Source: Clostridia bacterium
GTDB lineage: Bacteria; Bacillota_A; Clostridia; Lachnospirales; Cellulosilyticaceae
Reading direction: 5' to 3'
DNA: 22,425 nucleotides
Assembly: GCA_029239935.1 (NCBI GenBank)
Contig: JARBTY010000027.1
Span: 1-22,425, forward strand
Shown in pieces: positions 1 through 7,813 of the stretch. The notes under the pieces are model-generated. The model had not been told where the DNA came from. It did not search any database and was given only the letters and a program-made list of their open reading frames with translations. The translations under genes and the position numbers were made by a program. The first letter of the stretch is position 1; every line of letters begins with the position of its first letter.

Positions 1-16
1 TCATGTATTCTCACAT

Positions 17-88
17 TCCTCGATAGCTCAGCGGCAGAGCATTCGGCTGTTAACCGAAGGGTCGTAGGTTCGAACCCTACTCGGGGAG
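17..88 (+). tRNA. tRNA-Asn (anticodon GTT)
   Basis: Cloverleaf of 72 nt. The acceptor arms 17-23 and 81-87 pair over 7 bp with one G-T pair, and the discriminator is G88. The anticodon stem 42-46/54-58 encloses a seven-base loop with GTT at 49-51, and a GGTTCGAACCC T-arm is present. The 3' CCA is not encoded, so it must be added after transcription. It is the first gene of a tRNA/5S cluster that probably continues upstream of the window. Confidence 0.96.
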
Positions 89-109
89 TTTGATTTAATT
101 AATTTGTTA

Positions 110-181
110 GGCCCATTGGTCAAGCGGTCAAGACACCGCCCTTTCACGGCGGTAACAGGAGTTCGATTCTCCTATGGGTCA
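110..181 (+). tRNA. tRNA-Glu (anticodon TTC)
   Basis: Cloverleaf of 72 nt. Acceptor arms 110-116 and 174-180 pair over 7 bp with one G-T pair, and the discriminator is A181. The anticodon loop CTTTCAC gives TTC, and the T-arm GAGTTCGATTCTC is intact. CCA is not encoded. It lies 21 nt after tRNA-Asn and directly before the 5S rRNA gene, with no terminator between them, so these genes are probably processed from one transcript. Confidence 0.96.
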
Positions 182-184
182 TTT

Positions 185-301
185 ATTGGTGATAATGCGA
201 TTTAGGGAAACACCCGTTTCCATACCGAACACGTAGGTTAAGACTAAATCGGCCGATGGTACTTGTCTGGAGACGGACTGGGAGAGTAGGTGGTTGCCAA
301 T
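185..301 (+). rRNA. rrf: 5S ribosomal RNA
   Basis: About 117 nt with hallmark 5S segments: ACACCCGTTTCCATACCGAACAC in the loop B/C region (split here as ACACCCG, then CCGAACAC), CCGATGGTACT, and the 3' GGGAGAGTAGGT. Terminal helix I forms between TTGGTGAT at 186-193 and GGTTGCCAA near 292-300. The exact ends are inferred from helix I. It sits between tRNA-Glu and tRNA-Cys rather than directly after a 23S gene inside this window; whether 16S/23S genes lie further upstream cannot be seen. Confidence 0.93.
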
Positions 302-306
302 TTTAC

Positions 307-378
307 GGCGGCATAGCCAAGTGGTAAGGCAAAGGTCTGCAACACCTTCATCCACCAGTTCAAATCTGGTTGCCGCCT
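307..378 (+). tRNA. tRNA-Cys (anticodon GCA), copy 1
   Basis: Acceptor arms 307-313 and 371-377 pair perfectly (GGCGGCA/TGCCGCC) with discriminator T378, the U73 expected for cysteine tRNA. The anticodon is GCA at 339-341. CCA is not encoded. It follows 5S rRNA by only a few bases and is itself followed by an intrinsic terminator, so it closes the tRNA-Asn/tRNA-Glu/5S/tRNA-Cys transcript. A near-identical copy lies at 499-569. Confidence 0.95.
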
Positions 379-380
379 TG

Positions 381-417
381 AAAAAAAGAGTTTAGATTCG
401 CTCTAAACTCTTTTTTA
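381..417 (+). terminator. Intrinsic terminator of the tRNA/5S transcript
   Basis: Ten-bp hairpin with arms 387-396 and 402-411 (AGAGTTTAGA/TCTAAACTCT) and a five-base loop. It is flanked by an A-run and followed by a T-run, giving a classic Rho-independent shape that could also work on the opposite strand. Confidence 0.9.
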
Positions 418-479
418 TTGCTAAACTTGTTTTAAATATTTTTGAGGTATCATTTAACGTTACTAGACATATAGTAATA

Positions 480-485
480 TATAAT
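480..485 (+). promoter_or_regulatory. Possible -10 element for second tRNA-Cys
   Basis: TATAAT at 480-485 lies 13 nt before the tRNA 5' end and after the preceding terminator, so an independent start is needed. No good -35 hexamer is visible at 16-18 nt spacing, so only the -10 is supported. Confidence 0.45.
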
Positions 486-498
486 CACGGTTTATTAC

Positions 499-569
499 GG
501 CGGCATAGCCAAGTGGTAAGGCAGAGGTCTGCAACACCTTCACCACCAGTTCAAATCTGGTTGCTGCCT
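499..569 (+). tRNA. tRNA-Cys (anticodon GCA), copy 2
   Basis: Acceptor arms 499-505 and 562-568 pair with one G-T pair, discriminator T569, anticodon GCA, CCA not encoded. It is 71 nt and differs from copy 1 by a one-base deletion in the variable-arm region and a C-to-T in the acceptor stem. It stands alone between two terminators, so it is a single-gene transcription unit and probably a local duplicate of copy 1. Confidence 0.95.
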
Positions 570-574
570 TTAAG

Positions 575-604
575 AGAACTTAGGACTTCTAAGTTCTTTT
601 TTTA
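575..604 (+). terminator. Intrinsic terminator after tRNA-Cys copy 2
   Basis: Nine-bp hairpin, arms 575-583 and 589-597 (AGAACTTAG/CTAAGTTCT) with a five-base loop, followed by a T-run. Confidence 0.9.
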
Positions 605-650
605 TTGATCCAGAAAACTAGAGTTTACTAGCAAGACATAAAATGATTAT

Positions 651-699
651 AAAACAAAAAGAAAATGTACCTTTTAAGCGTACATTTTCTTTTTGTTTT
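651..699. terminator. Long bidirectional terminator, overlaps stop codon of the H-NOX receptor gene
   Basis: Perfect 20-bp inverted repeat, arms 651-670 and 680-699, with a nine-base loop. The arms are A-rich on one side and T-rich on the other, so a U-tract is built into the stem in either direction. The minus-strand receptor stop codon (698-700) lies inside the repeat. It mainly terminates that gene but can also stop read-through from the tRNA side. Confidence 0.85.
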
Positions 700-2497
700 A
701 AGATTTATATTTGCCTAATTCTGTTTTAAAGTAATCTGTTATATTTCTAAAGTCTTGTATATGATAAATCAGTTTATTAATTTCACTGGTATATTTTGTT
801 ACATTAGCACTTACTTCTTGAGAGGAAGCGGAATTTTCCTCTGCTATAGCAGCCAAAGACTCTATATTATTAAAAGCTATAGAGATACCATCTGCATCAT
901 TTTTTAATTCAACAATTGTTTGAAGCATAGAAGATGATACTTTTTGAATAGCTTGATTGGCTTCAGAACTAATATTTTTTACATCTTCTAGACTTTTTGT
1001 CTCCGTCTCTAAGGAAATATATTCTTTTTGAAGAGCTTCTACAAAGCTATTAATTTCTGTTACGAACTGGTCGAGATGGTTATTAATCTCATTAACGGCC
1101 CCTTTGGATTGTTCTGCTAGTTTTCTTACAGCATCAGCTACAACAGCAAATCCACGCCCTTCCTCACCAGCTCTTGCAGCTTCAATGGAGGCATTGAGTG
1201 CAAGTAAGTTAGTTTGCTCTGCAATGCTTGATACCATACCTACAATACTTGTAATATTATGGGCTTGCTCATGAAGATATTCACTTTTTTTATTAATCAT
1301 CGTAAAGTTCTCAAGGGTATTAACTATATTTTGGCTTGTATGGGTAACGTTTTGATGACTACTGTCAATTTTCTGCATAGCCACAGAGAGTTCTTCTTTA
1401 TTAGTATCCTCATTTTTGACAATTTGTCTAAGGATTGTTATATTATCGCTGAGAACGGAGGCAGCGGCAGTTGTATTTTCTGCCTGTGAAATGGCACCAA
1501 GTGCAACCTGTTCAACAACATCAGCAATTTCAGTAGAAGTTTCAAGCATAGTATCAGAAATAGCATGGATATTTTTTACAAAAGTATCCATTTCATCTGT
1601 AACCCCTTTAAAGCCAACAAAATCTGACTGAATGACTTTTTTGTGATTATTGATAAGATCATAAAGAGTCTCGAAAAAGTCATTAGTAGAGATTTTGCTG
1701 TGATGTATGTAATCATTGTCAACCAATCGTTTAAGTTCTGACTCTAACTGTTTGTGAGGCTTCAACAATAAAGAAGAAGACAGGAAGGTAACTAAAGAAC
1801 TTCCAACAGTTAAAAGAATAGGTTTATACCATGGTTCTAATCCTAAAATAGGAGTGAAAATAATTAGATTACATAAAAAACTGAGTATCCCTATTTTGAC
1901 AGAGATATTTTTAATGAAACCCAAAGATAAAATCCTGTTTAAAAAATATTTCTTGTGATAAAAGATAGTATCTGAAAAAGTAAGTTTAATAGCTAAGTAA
2001 TCAGATGTCCTTTCAAGCTCCTCTACAATGACTTTTTCTTTAAAAAAATCAATACACCCTTCTAATAATCCAAAGAAATAATCAAACATTCCTCGTTTAG
2101 ATCGGTAAGTAAAGACAGCTTCAGTATTAGAAATAGGATCAATAGCAACAAGTGGTGGTTTTGCCCCTGCAAATTTTTTGGTCATTACAACATGTATATC
2201 AAATAAAGATCTTAAAAAAGAATACATATTAGGTTGTTTGAAAAAAGATGGGAAATCCGCATAAAAAGCCAAAATGTTATCTTTTCCAATGGTTTTCCAA
2301 AGCTCAGCAGTAGAAATGTTTATTTGTTTAGCAAGTATTTTTATAAATTCTTTTACAGTATCATCATCGACAGTTTCAACAGGGGAGAAAATTTTATTTT
2401 GTTCCCAGCCTACTGTGAGCATAGATTTTTGAACGACAGTTTCACCATAAAGTTTTTTACAGGTTTTAATCCAGGTAGATACTACCGTACCTTTCAT
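698..2497 (-). CDS. Methyl-accepting chemotaxis protein with N-terminal H-NOX haem gas-sensor domain
   Basis: A 599-residue receptor. Residues 1-180 match the H-NOX (haem NO/O2-binding) domain. H102 is the proximal haem ligand, P115 is present, and Y131-x-S133-x-R135 is the propionate-binding motif. W9, N74 and Y140 fall at the positions that form the distal O2-binding pocket in Thermoanaerobacter H-NOX. Two membrane helices follow (about 198-218 and 226-245), then a linker and an MCP signalling domain whose hairpin tip carries the [19 protein letters not shown] motif near 427-445. Because H-NOX precedes the first helix, both sensor and signalling domains should be cytoplasmic, with only a short loop outside. 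It presumably controls CheA/CheW and swimming in response to O2 or NO. The start is set by a GGATGG-type site 8-9 nt upstream. It is a single-gene unit with its own promoter and terminator. H-NOX/MCP fusions are known in Clostridia; ligand choice here is inferred. Confidence 0.93.
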   Translation of the reverse strand: MKGTVVSTWIKTCKKLYGETVVQKSMLTVGWEQNKIFSPVETVDDDTVKEFIKILAKQINISTAELWKTIGKDNILAFYADFPSFFKQPNMYSFLRSLFDIHVVMTKKFAGAKPPLVAIDPISNTEAVFTYRSKRGMFDYFFGLLEGCIDFFKEKVIVEELERTSDYLAIKLTFSDTIFYHKKYFLNRILSLGFIKNISVKIGILSFLCNLIIFTPILGLEPWYKPILLTVGSSLVTFLSSSLLLKPHKQLESELKRLVDNDYIHHSKISTNDFFETLYDLINNHKKVIQSDFVGFKGVTDEMDTFVKNIHAISDTMLETSTEIADVVEQVALGAISQAENTTAAASVLSDNITILRQIVKNEDTNKEELSVAMQKIDSSHQNVTHTSQNIVNTLENFTMINKKSEYLHEQAHNITSIVGMVSSIAEQTNLLALNASIEAARAGEEGRGFAVVADAVRKLAEQSKGAVNEINNHLDQFVTEINSFVEALQKEYISLETETKSLEDVKNISSEANQAIQKVSSSMLQTIVELKNDADGISIAFNNIESLAAIAEENSASSQEVSANVTKYTSEINKLIYHIQDFRNITDYFKTELGKYKS

Positions 2498-2532
2498 AGA
2501 ATCACCATCCTATAGTTAGATTTAATAATTTC

Positions 2533-2561
2533 ATTATACATCCATAATGAAGTTTTGTTAA
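2533..2561 (-). promoter_or_regulatory. Sigma-A promoter for the H-NOX receptor gene
   Basis: Read on the minus strand: TTAACA (2556-2561), 17-nt spacer, perfect TATAAT (2533-2538). Transcription would start near 2526, giving a leader of about 30 nt before the ATG at 2497. Confidence 0.6.
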
Positions 2562-2646
2562 CAAAATGTTTTTTTATAGTCCTTATAATACCTATTTGGC
2601 TTATTTTGTAGATAGAAAGTAGGCATTTAAATATAGGCAGTAATTA

Positions 2647-2655
2647 TGATATACT
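2647..2655 (+). promoter_or_regulatory. Extended -10 promoter for the DUF951 gene
   Basis: TG-A-TATACT: TG at 2647-2648 and TATACT at 2650-2655, an extended -10 form that can act without a good -35. No clear -35 is visible. Confidence 0.5.
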
Positions 2656-2741
2656 ATAGGGCAGAATATCATCTATAAATAGAATAGATAAATATGTATA
2701 ACTTTTGTAAAAAATGGGAACAAATCGAAGGAGGGTATAAA

Positions 2742-2930
2742 ATGAACTATCTAATTGGAGATGTAGTGCAAATGAAGAAACCGCATCCTTGTGGGACAAA
2801 TGAATGGGAAATTCTTAGGGTGGGTGTGGACTTCAAATTGCGCTGCCTTCATTGCAGTCATCTCATCATGTTGCCAAGAGAAAAGTTTGAAAAAAATGTG
2901 AAAAAAGTTCTTAGAAATATAAAAGAGTAA
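2742..2930 (+). CDS. DUF951 family small protein (YyzM-like)
   Basis: A 62-residue protein of unknown function. It resembles the DUF951 family found in Firmicutes near rpsF/ssb/rpsR, which fits its position here. Three cysteines stand out: one in the HPCG motif near residue 17, and a C-x-x-C pair in the RCLHC segment near residues 34-37. These could bind a metal, but that is inference. The start at 2742 is preferred over an in-frame ATG at 2694 because a strong GGAGGG site lies about 7 nt before it and the family begins at this point. It is followed by a separate promoter for rpsF. Confidence 0.88.
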   Translation: MNYLIGDVVQMKKPHPCGTNEWEILRVGVDFKLRCLHCSHLIMLPREKFEKNVKKVLRNIKE

Positions 2931-2976
2931 TAGTAGACTCATTTAAGTCAGCAAAGTATTATTAAAGATAAAAAGC

Positions 2977-3005
2977 TTGTATTATAGACTTTTTTATGAT
3001 ATGAT
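2977..3005 (+). promoter_or_regulatory. Sigma-A promoter of rpsF-ssb-rpsR
   Basis: TTGTAT (2977-2982), 17-nt spacer, TATGAT (3000-3005), with an extended TG at 2997-2998. The predicted start near 3012 leaves a leader of about 65 nt. Confidence 0.7.
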
Positions 3006-3027
3006 TATTAACTGTAATGAATTCCTT

Positions 3028-3054
3028 GCTCTATACAAATATAAGATATAGGGC
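3028..3054 (+). promoter_or_regulatory. Leader hairpin upstream of rpsF
   Basis: Eight-bp stem, arms 3028-3035 and 3047-3054 (GCTCTATA/TATAGGGC, one G-T pair), with an 11-base loop, ending about 10 nt before the ribosome site. In many bacteria the S6:S18 complex represses its own mRNA through a leader structure with a CCG element. I do not see that element clearly here, so an autoregulatory role is only a possibility. Confidence 0.35.
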
Positions 3055-3078
3055 CAATGTCCAGAAGGAGGTGTCAAC

Positions 3079-3369
3079 GTGAAAAATTACGAATTAGCAA
3101 TTGTGTTGTTTTCAACATTAAGCGAAGAAGAAAAATTAGGAACTCTCGAAAAAGTAAAAGACCTTATCATCCGTTTTGAAGGGGAAATTACTAACGTAGA
3201 CGATTGGGGCAAAAGAAAACTTGCTTATGAAATCGATAAACAAAGAGAAGGTTTCTACTATTTCATTCAGTTCAAAGCGCAAACTTCTACTCCAGCAGAA
3301 ATCGAAAGTAGAATTCGCATTATGGAACCAGTTCTTCGTTATTTAATCGTATCTCTTGATGATAAATAA
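3079..3369 (+). CDS. rpsF: 30S ribosomal protein bS6
   Basis: A 96-residue protein matching bS6, including MKNYELAIVLF at the N-terminus, the DDWGKRKLAYEIDKQREGFYY core and the final RYLIVSLDDK strand. It binds 16S rRNA together with bS18. The start codon is GTG at 3079, placed 5-6 nt after a near-perfect GAAGGAGGTG site. Gene order rpsF-ssb-rpsR is the usual one in bacteria, with 29 nt to ssb. Confidence 0.98.
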   Translation: MKNYELAIVLFSTLSEEEKLGTLEKVKDLIIRFEGEITNVDDWGKRKLAYEIDKQREGFYYFIQFKAQTSTPAEIESRIRIMEPVLRYLIVSLDDK

Positions 3370-3398
3370 TATAATTACCTGAAGGAGGAGTTTGAAGT

Positions 3399-3851
3399 AT
3401 GAATAAAGTGATATTAATGGGGCGTTTAACAAGAGATCCAGAAGTGCGCTACTCACAATCTGCGAGTCCAGTTGCAGTAGCAAGATATGGACTAGCTGTG
3501 AGAAGACAATTTGCAAAACAAGGCGAACAAGATGTAGACTTTTTTAATATTGTCGCGTTTGGTAAAGCAGGAGAGTTTGCAGAAAAATTCTTTAGAAAAG
3601 GGCAGATGGTTTCTATTGTTGGTAGACTTCAAGTTAATACTTGGGAAGATCAACAAAAAGTAAAACATACCTCTGTAGATGTTGTGGCAGAAGAACAACA
3701 TTTTGCAGAAAGCAGATCATCAGCAGAATCTCGAGGCGTTATGATGGATACACCTTTAAATGCACCCGTACAAGCTCCCATTACTTCAGGTAATTCAGTA
3801 GAAGGCTTTATGCCAACTAACATTGAAGAAGATGACGATTTACCTTTTTAA
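3399..3851 (+). CDS. ssb: Single-stranded DNA-binding protein
   Basis: A 150-residue SSB. The OB-fold occupies about residues 1-105, with MNKVILMGRLTRDPEVRY, a DFFNIVAFGKAGEFAEKF segment and GRLQVNTW. A flexible middle follows, then the acidic tip ending DDDLPF that recruits replication and repair proteins. It protects single-stranded DNA in replication, fitting its place between two ribosomal genes and a few kilobases from dnaB. It has a strong GAAGGAGGAG site. Length is a little short for a Firmicute SSB because the linker is brief. Confidence 0.98.
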   Translation: MNKVILMGRLTRDPEVRYSQSASPVAVARYGLAVRRQFAKQGEQDVDFFNIVAFGKAGEFAEKFFRKGQMVSIVGRLQVNTWEDQQKVKHTSVDVVAEEQHFAESRSSAESRGVMMDTPLNAPVQAPITSGNSVEGFMPTNIEEDDDLPF

Positions 3852-3890
3852 TTAACTATTCATTATTAAAGTGAAGGAGGGAACAATACA

Positions 3891-4124
3891 ATGGCAATGC
3901 AAAAAAGGCATAATCGCAGAAGACGTAAAGTAAACCAATTTGCAGGTGACAATATCAAAAAGATTAATTATAAAGATATTAACACCCTTAAGAAATTTAT
4001 TTCTGAAAGAGGCAAAATTCTTCCAAGAAGAATTACAGGTAACTCTGCTAAAGCACAACGTAAATTAACAGTTGCAATCAAACGTGCAAGGCACATAGCA
4101 CTTTTACCATATACACAAGATTAA
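3891..4124 (+). CDS. rpsR: 30S ribosomal protein bS18, zinc-ligand-free form
   Basis: A 77-residue bS18, identified by [33 protein letters not shown] and the C-terminal [14 protein letters not shown]. It binds 16S rRNA as a pair with bS6. Many clostridial S18 proteins carry a C-x-x-C pair after RRRKV and a C-x-x-H pair after RRITGN. Here these positions read N/A and S/A, so all four metal ligands are missing and this is a C-minus type. It is the last gene of the rpsF operon, followed by a terminator. The ribosome site is GAAGGAGGG. Confidence 0.97.
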   Translation: MAMQKRHNRRRRKVNQFAGDNIKKINYKDINTLKKFISERGKILPRRITGNSAKAQRKLTVAIKRARHIALLPYTQD

Positions 4125-4183
4125 TTTCTAGACTGATTTACAACTTATAGAGAGAATAAATAAGCACACACAACTATGCACAC

Positions 4184-4211
4184 CACTACCTTAGCAGGTA
4201 GTGTTTTTTTT
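4184..4211 (+). terminator. Intrinsic terminator of the rpsF-ssb-rpsR operon
   Basis: Hairpin of 7-8 bp, arms 4184-4191 and 4196-4203 (CACTACCT/AGGTAGTG), with a TAGC tetraloop and eight Ts directly after it. Confidence 0.93.
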
Positions 4212-4275
4212 ACTATCAGTATTTATTAAAAATTTGTAGAAAGACAATGCATACTAGAATTAAAAGTCATTTATA

Positions 4276-4284
4276 TGGTATAAT
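4276..4284 (+). promoter_or_regulatory. Extended -10 promoter of the yybS-gdpP-rplI-dnaB operon
   Basis: TG-G-TATAAT with TG at 4276-4277 and a perfect TATAAT at 4279-4284. No good -35 is present at 16-18 nt. It lies after the rpsR terminator, and an AGGAGG site follows at about 4322. Confidence 0.6.
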
Positions 4285-4338
4285 AAAAAAACATGAATTG
4301 GTAATGATGTAGCAATAGATTAGGAGGCATGTCTATAC

Positions 4339-5307
4339 ATGAAACGAAGTTTGAAAAGTGTCATAGCTTTAGTAAGTCTAATGCTTATTTATATTTTATT
4401 GGCTTCATTAGGTGTCTATACGACAATGGGGCTTATAGTATTTCCGGTTCTTTCGATACCTCTAGCTTTATGTCTTATAAAAGGTAAATTAACACTAGGC
4501 ATAGATTTTATATTTAATATAGCCATTATCATGGGTATTTATCTTATAACTTATAGCATACAAAGTGTTTTAATTTACCTCATAAGTGCTTGTGTACCTG
4601 CGTATGCAGCTGCATTCTTTTATAAAAAGAAGGTACCGCTTCCCAATACGATTATGTATGTCTCGGTGATTATGACTTTGGCAGTATTTATATACTTTGC
4701 GGGTATGAAATCTGTGGGCATAGATTATGAAAAACAATTTATTTTGTTAGTAGATGAAATTAAGACTATTTATTTTCAATTATTAATATCTATGGAACAG
4801 TCTGCTTCTTCTCAAGAGATTTTACAGCAAAGTATGATGAAAGAAATTATCACGCTTATAACAGATACAATCAAGCAGGTTTATCCAGCTCTAATACTTA
4901 TAATGGTAATAGCTTTTACATCCATTCAAATGATTTTCTTAAATAGTCTATTGGCTAAAAGAGGAACCAAAATCAGTAGTTTAAAGCCATTATTCAATTT
5001 TAAATTATCAAAGATAACCGTATTGATACTTTTTATGTCTATGATGGTGGCACTATTAAGTGAAAATACAAATAGCATATGGGTGGTGGTGGCACTTAAT
5101 GTATTATTTGTTATGCAAAATTTAATGCAGGTAATGGGGATTATTTCTGTTAGTGTATTGCTTAAAAGAGCTGCTATTCACAAGGGACTTAAGGTGCTCG
5201 GGTATATTGTACTATTTATGTTGCTTGTAACCCCAACAAGCGTTCTCATGATGCTGGGATGTTTTGATACTATTTTTAACTATAGAAAAGCTACGATTAT
5301 AGTTTAA
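4339..5307 (+). CDS. YybS-like multispanning membrane protein (DUF2232)
   Basis: A 322-residue integral membrane protein with about eight hydrophobic helices: roughly 7-25, 27-47, 52-72, 74-93, 103-122, 182-202, 224-245 and 285-310, with a further candidate near 248-270. A longer polar stretch at about 125-180 separates the two halves. The layout and its place directly before gdpP match the DUF2232/YybS family, whose function is not established; some members resemble the membrane part of ECF-type transporters. The gene stop is immediately followed by the gdpP leader, so the two are co-transcribed, suggesting a link to c-di-AMP or ribosome/replication physiology. The start follows a TTAGGAGGCATG ribosome site, although the spacing of about 12 nt is long. 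Confidence 0.82.
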   Translation: MKRSLKSVIALVSLMLIYILLASLGVYTTMGLIVFPVLSIPLALCLIKGKLTLGIDFIFNIAIIMGIYLITYSIQSVLIYLISACVPAYAAAFFYKKKVPLPNTIMYVSVIMTLAVFIYFAGMKSVGIDYEKQFILLVDEIKTIYFQLLISMEQSASSQEILQQSMMKEIITLITDTIKQVYPALILIMVIAFTSIQMIFLNSLLAKRGTKISSLKPLFNFKLSKITVLILFMSMMVALLSENTNSIWVVVALNVLFVMQNLMQVMGIISVSVLLKRAAIHKGLKVLGYIVLFMLLVTPTSVLMMLGCFDTIFNYRKATIIV

Positions 5308-5328
5308 ATGAGGGGAAAGGAAATAGAT

Positions 5329-7338
5329 ATGAAAGATAAAGCAAAAAATAGTTTTTCTTATACCATGAGAATGCTGAAAGTTTCTCAGATTTTTATGAGC
5401 ATCGGTGCAGTGGCAGCGGTTTTGTCTATAGCTAACAGAGCATTAGGTGTTGTCAGCTTGGTGCTGTTTGCAATTCTTCTAGCAGTAAGTATCTTATTTA
5501 AAAAAAATCTAGAGAATGTTATGAAGCAAAGGGTTATTGAGGAAGCTCAAGAGCTTTCTATTATAAGGAATACTATGTTTTCTAATGCACGAATCCCAGT
5601 GAGTATTATAGAACACTCTGGAACGATAAGATGGACTAACGGTGCTTTTTTAAATATGTTCGAGAATCGTGAACTTATAGGTAAAAATATCAAAAACATA
5701 TTACAAGATATGAAATCTACTGAACTAGACAGCAATCAAAATACTTATGAAAGAGAAATTAAGATTAGAGAAAAAGATTATAGTATGTGTGTAGAGAAGT
5801 TTAAGTCATTTCAAAATGAAAATACTGTGATGTTTGTTTTGTATTTTATTGATATTACTGAAAACAAAATGCTCAAAAGACGCATTAAAGATCAAAGATG
5901 TATGGTAGGTTATCTGTGCATAGATAACTTTGACGAAATCATGCATAGTATTGAAGAAGTTAGAAGACCAATGCTTATGGCAATCATAGACAGAAAGATT
6001 AATTTATGGTTTAAAGAAAGAGAAGTTGTTATTTCAAAATTTGAAAGAGATAAATACTTACTGGTATTTAATAAAAAAGAACTGGATAGCATGCAGGAAA
6101 GAAAATTTGATATCCTAGATGAATTAAGGCACATTCAAGTAGGCAATGAATTACCAGTAAGTCTCAGTATAGGTATAGGCTATAACCTCAGTTCATTAAC
6201 AGCTGCAAGGGAAGACGCAAGGGCAGCTTTTGACCTGGCCCAAGGGCGTGGAGGTGACCAAGCGGTTATTAAGAACAGCGATAAGTATACTTTTTATGGC
6301 GGCAAAACCAAAGAAGTAGAAAAAAGTGCAAGAGTTAAAGTCAGAATCAAAGCGTATGCTTTCAAAGAACTTCTGCGAGAGGCTGATAAAGTCTATATTA
6401 TGGGACACAAAGGTATAGATATGGATTGCTTAGGGGCAGCTATGGGTGTTTATAGAGCAGCAGCTATTATGGGAAAAAAAGCACATATTATATTAAATGA
6501 ACCAACATTTGCTATACAGGCTTTATATGATAGAATTATGGAGTCTAATGACTATGAGGATCTATTTATTTCTCATGATACAGCGCAGGCTGAAATCAAA
6601 AAAGATACACTGTTAGTTATTGTAGATGTGCACCGAACCAGTTATCTGGAGCACCCAGACATTTTGAAGATGGCAGATAAAGTTGTAGTGTTCGATCATC
6701 ACAGAAGAAGTACAGACTTCATAGAAGATGCAGTTCTCACTTATTTAGAGCCCTATATATCATCAACTTGTGAAATGATTGCAGAGATTCTAAATTATCT
6801 TACAGACAAAATAAAGCTTACCCCTATAGAAGCAGATGCACTGCTTGCAGGAATTACAATAGATACCAAGAACTTTGTATTTAAAGCTGGAGTGAGAACA
6901 TTTGAAGCAGCGGCGCTCTTAAGAAGAAATGGTGCAGACAGCAGCAGAGTCAGAATGTTCTTCCAAAATGATATGGCATTTTATAAGGCAAGAGCAGCTG
7001 CTATTAAAGATGCAGAAATGTGGCAGCATAATATTGCGGTATCAGAAGTAGATGGCAAACTGTTACATGCTCATATTGTGGCAGCTCAGGTGGCAGATGA
7101 ACTGCTTAACATTAAGGGTATAGAGGCATCTTTTGTGATAACAAGCAAAGAAGATTATGTTATGATTAGTGCAAGATCTTTACATGATATGAATGTACAG
7201 CGGATCATGGAACTGCTTGGAGGAGGAGGACACTTAAGCGTAGCAGGTGCACAGCTTAAAGGAATGACCCCTATGGAAGCTAAAAAGCAATTAAGGCAGG
7301 CTGTCGATAAATATTTTGAGGAAGGTGAAATGAAATGA
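5329..7338 (+). CDS. gdpP: Cyclic-di-AMP phosphodiesterase GdpP (YybT)
   Basis: A 669-residue membrane-bound enzyme that hydrolyses c-di-AMP to pApA. Domains in order: two N-terminal helices (about 18-36 and 39-57), a PAS-like domain that in relatives binds haem (about 78-178), a degenerate GGDEF domain without a GGDEF motif (about 190-323), then a DHH/DHHA1 phosphodiesterase. Metal ligands are visible: H360, D364 and D366 in GHKGIDMD, D433, D456-H457-H458 in DHHRR, and D512 in GITIDT. A GGGGH motif at 631-635 closes the DHHA1 domain. An in-frame ATG at 5308 touches the yybS stop, but the GGGGAAAGG site at 5312-5320 is correctly spaced only for 5329. It overlaps rplI by 4 nt. Confidence 0.96.
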   Translation: MKDKAKNSFSYTMRMLKVSQIFMSIGAVAAVLSIANRALGVVSLVLFAILLAVSILFKKNLENVMKQRVIEEAQELSIIRNTMFSNARIPVSIIEHSGTIRWTNGAFLNMFENRELIGKNIKNILQDMKSTELDSNQNTYEREIKIREKDYSMCVEKFKSFQNENTVMFVLYFIDITENKMLKRRIKDQRCMVGYLCIDNFDEIMHSIEEVRRPMLMAIIDRKINLWFKEREVVISKFERDKYLLVFNKKELDSMQERKFDILDELRHIQVGNELPVSLSIGIGYNLSSLTAAREDARAAFDLAQGRGGDQAVIKNSDKYTFYGGKTKEVEKSARVKVRIKAYAFKELLREADKVYIMGHKGIDMDCLGAAMGVYRAAAIMGKKAHIILNEPTFAIQALYDRIMESNDYEDLFISHDTAQAEIKKDTLLVIVDVHRTSYLEHPDILKMADKVVVFDHHRRSTDFIEDAVLTYLEPYISSTCEMIAEILNYLTDKIKLTPIEADALLAGITIDTKNFVFKAGVRTFEAAALLRRNGADSSRVRMFFQNDMAFYKARAAAIKDAEMWQHNIAVSEVDGKLLHAHIVAAQVADELLNIKGIEASFVITSKEDYVMISARSLHDMNVQRIMELLGGGGHLSVAGAQLKGMTPMEAKKQLRQAVDKYFEEGEMK

Positions 7339-7781
7339 AAATTATATTAACACAAGATGTGAAAAAAGTAGGTAAAAAAGGTGAATTATTAGAAGTAAAA
7401 GATGGGTATGCGCGTAATGCATTATTCCCTAAAGGCCTGGCTATAGAGGCCAATGCAGTTAACCTTAATCAAAGAAAGCTGGAACAACGGTCAGAAGACA
7501 AGAAAAAACAAAATGAACTTGATGCAGCAAAAGCTATTGAAGCCAAACTAAAAGATAAAGAAATCAAAATACCTGTAAAAACTGGTGAAAGCGGCAAAAT
7601 TTTTGGTTCTGTAACATCAAAAGAAATAGCAGAAACAATCAAAAAGCAGTTTGACATTGATATAGATAAGAAAAAAATACAGCTTAAAGAGGCGATTAAA
7701 GCTTTGGGGGCTCAAAAGATAGCTATTAAATTACATCCTGAGGTAACTGCGCAGATAACAGTTGTCATCACACAGGCATAG
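7335..7781 (+). CDS. rplI: 50S ribosomal protein bL9
   Basis: A 148-residue bL9. The RNA-binding N-domain is clear ([20 protein letters not shown], then [14 protein letters not shown]). A long lysine/glutamate-rich connecting helix spans about 45-75, followed by the C-domain with [15 protein letters not shown]. It binds domain V of 23S rRNA near the L1 stalk and helps keep the reading frame. The ATG overlaps the gdpP TGA (ATGA), implying translational coupling. The gdpP-rplI-dnaB order is conserved in Firmicutes. Confidence 0.98.
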   Translation: MKIILTQDVKKVGKKGELLEVKDGYARNALFPKGLAIEANAVNLNQRKLEQRSEDKKKQNELDAAKAIEAKLKDKEIKIPVKTGESGKIFGSVTSKEIAETIKKQFDIDIDKKKIQLKEAIKALGAQKIAIKLHPEVTAQITVVITQA

Positions 7782-7813
7782 TATACTCATGGATAAAAGG
7801 AGAGGAATAGTCT

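Noticed and set aside
2694..2741. In-frame ATG at 2694 as the start of the DUF951 gene
   Set aside because: No ribosome site precedes it, and the extra 16 residues contain the GGAGGG site of the ATG at 2742; DUF951 proteins begin at the later start.
5308..5328. In-frame ATG at 5308 as the gdpP start
   Set aside because: It directly follows the yybS stop. The GGGGAAAGG ribosome site at 5312-5320 lies after it and is correctly spaced only for the ATG at 5329.
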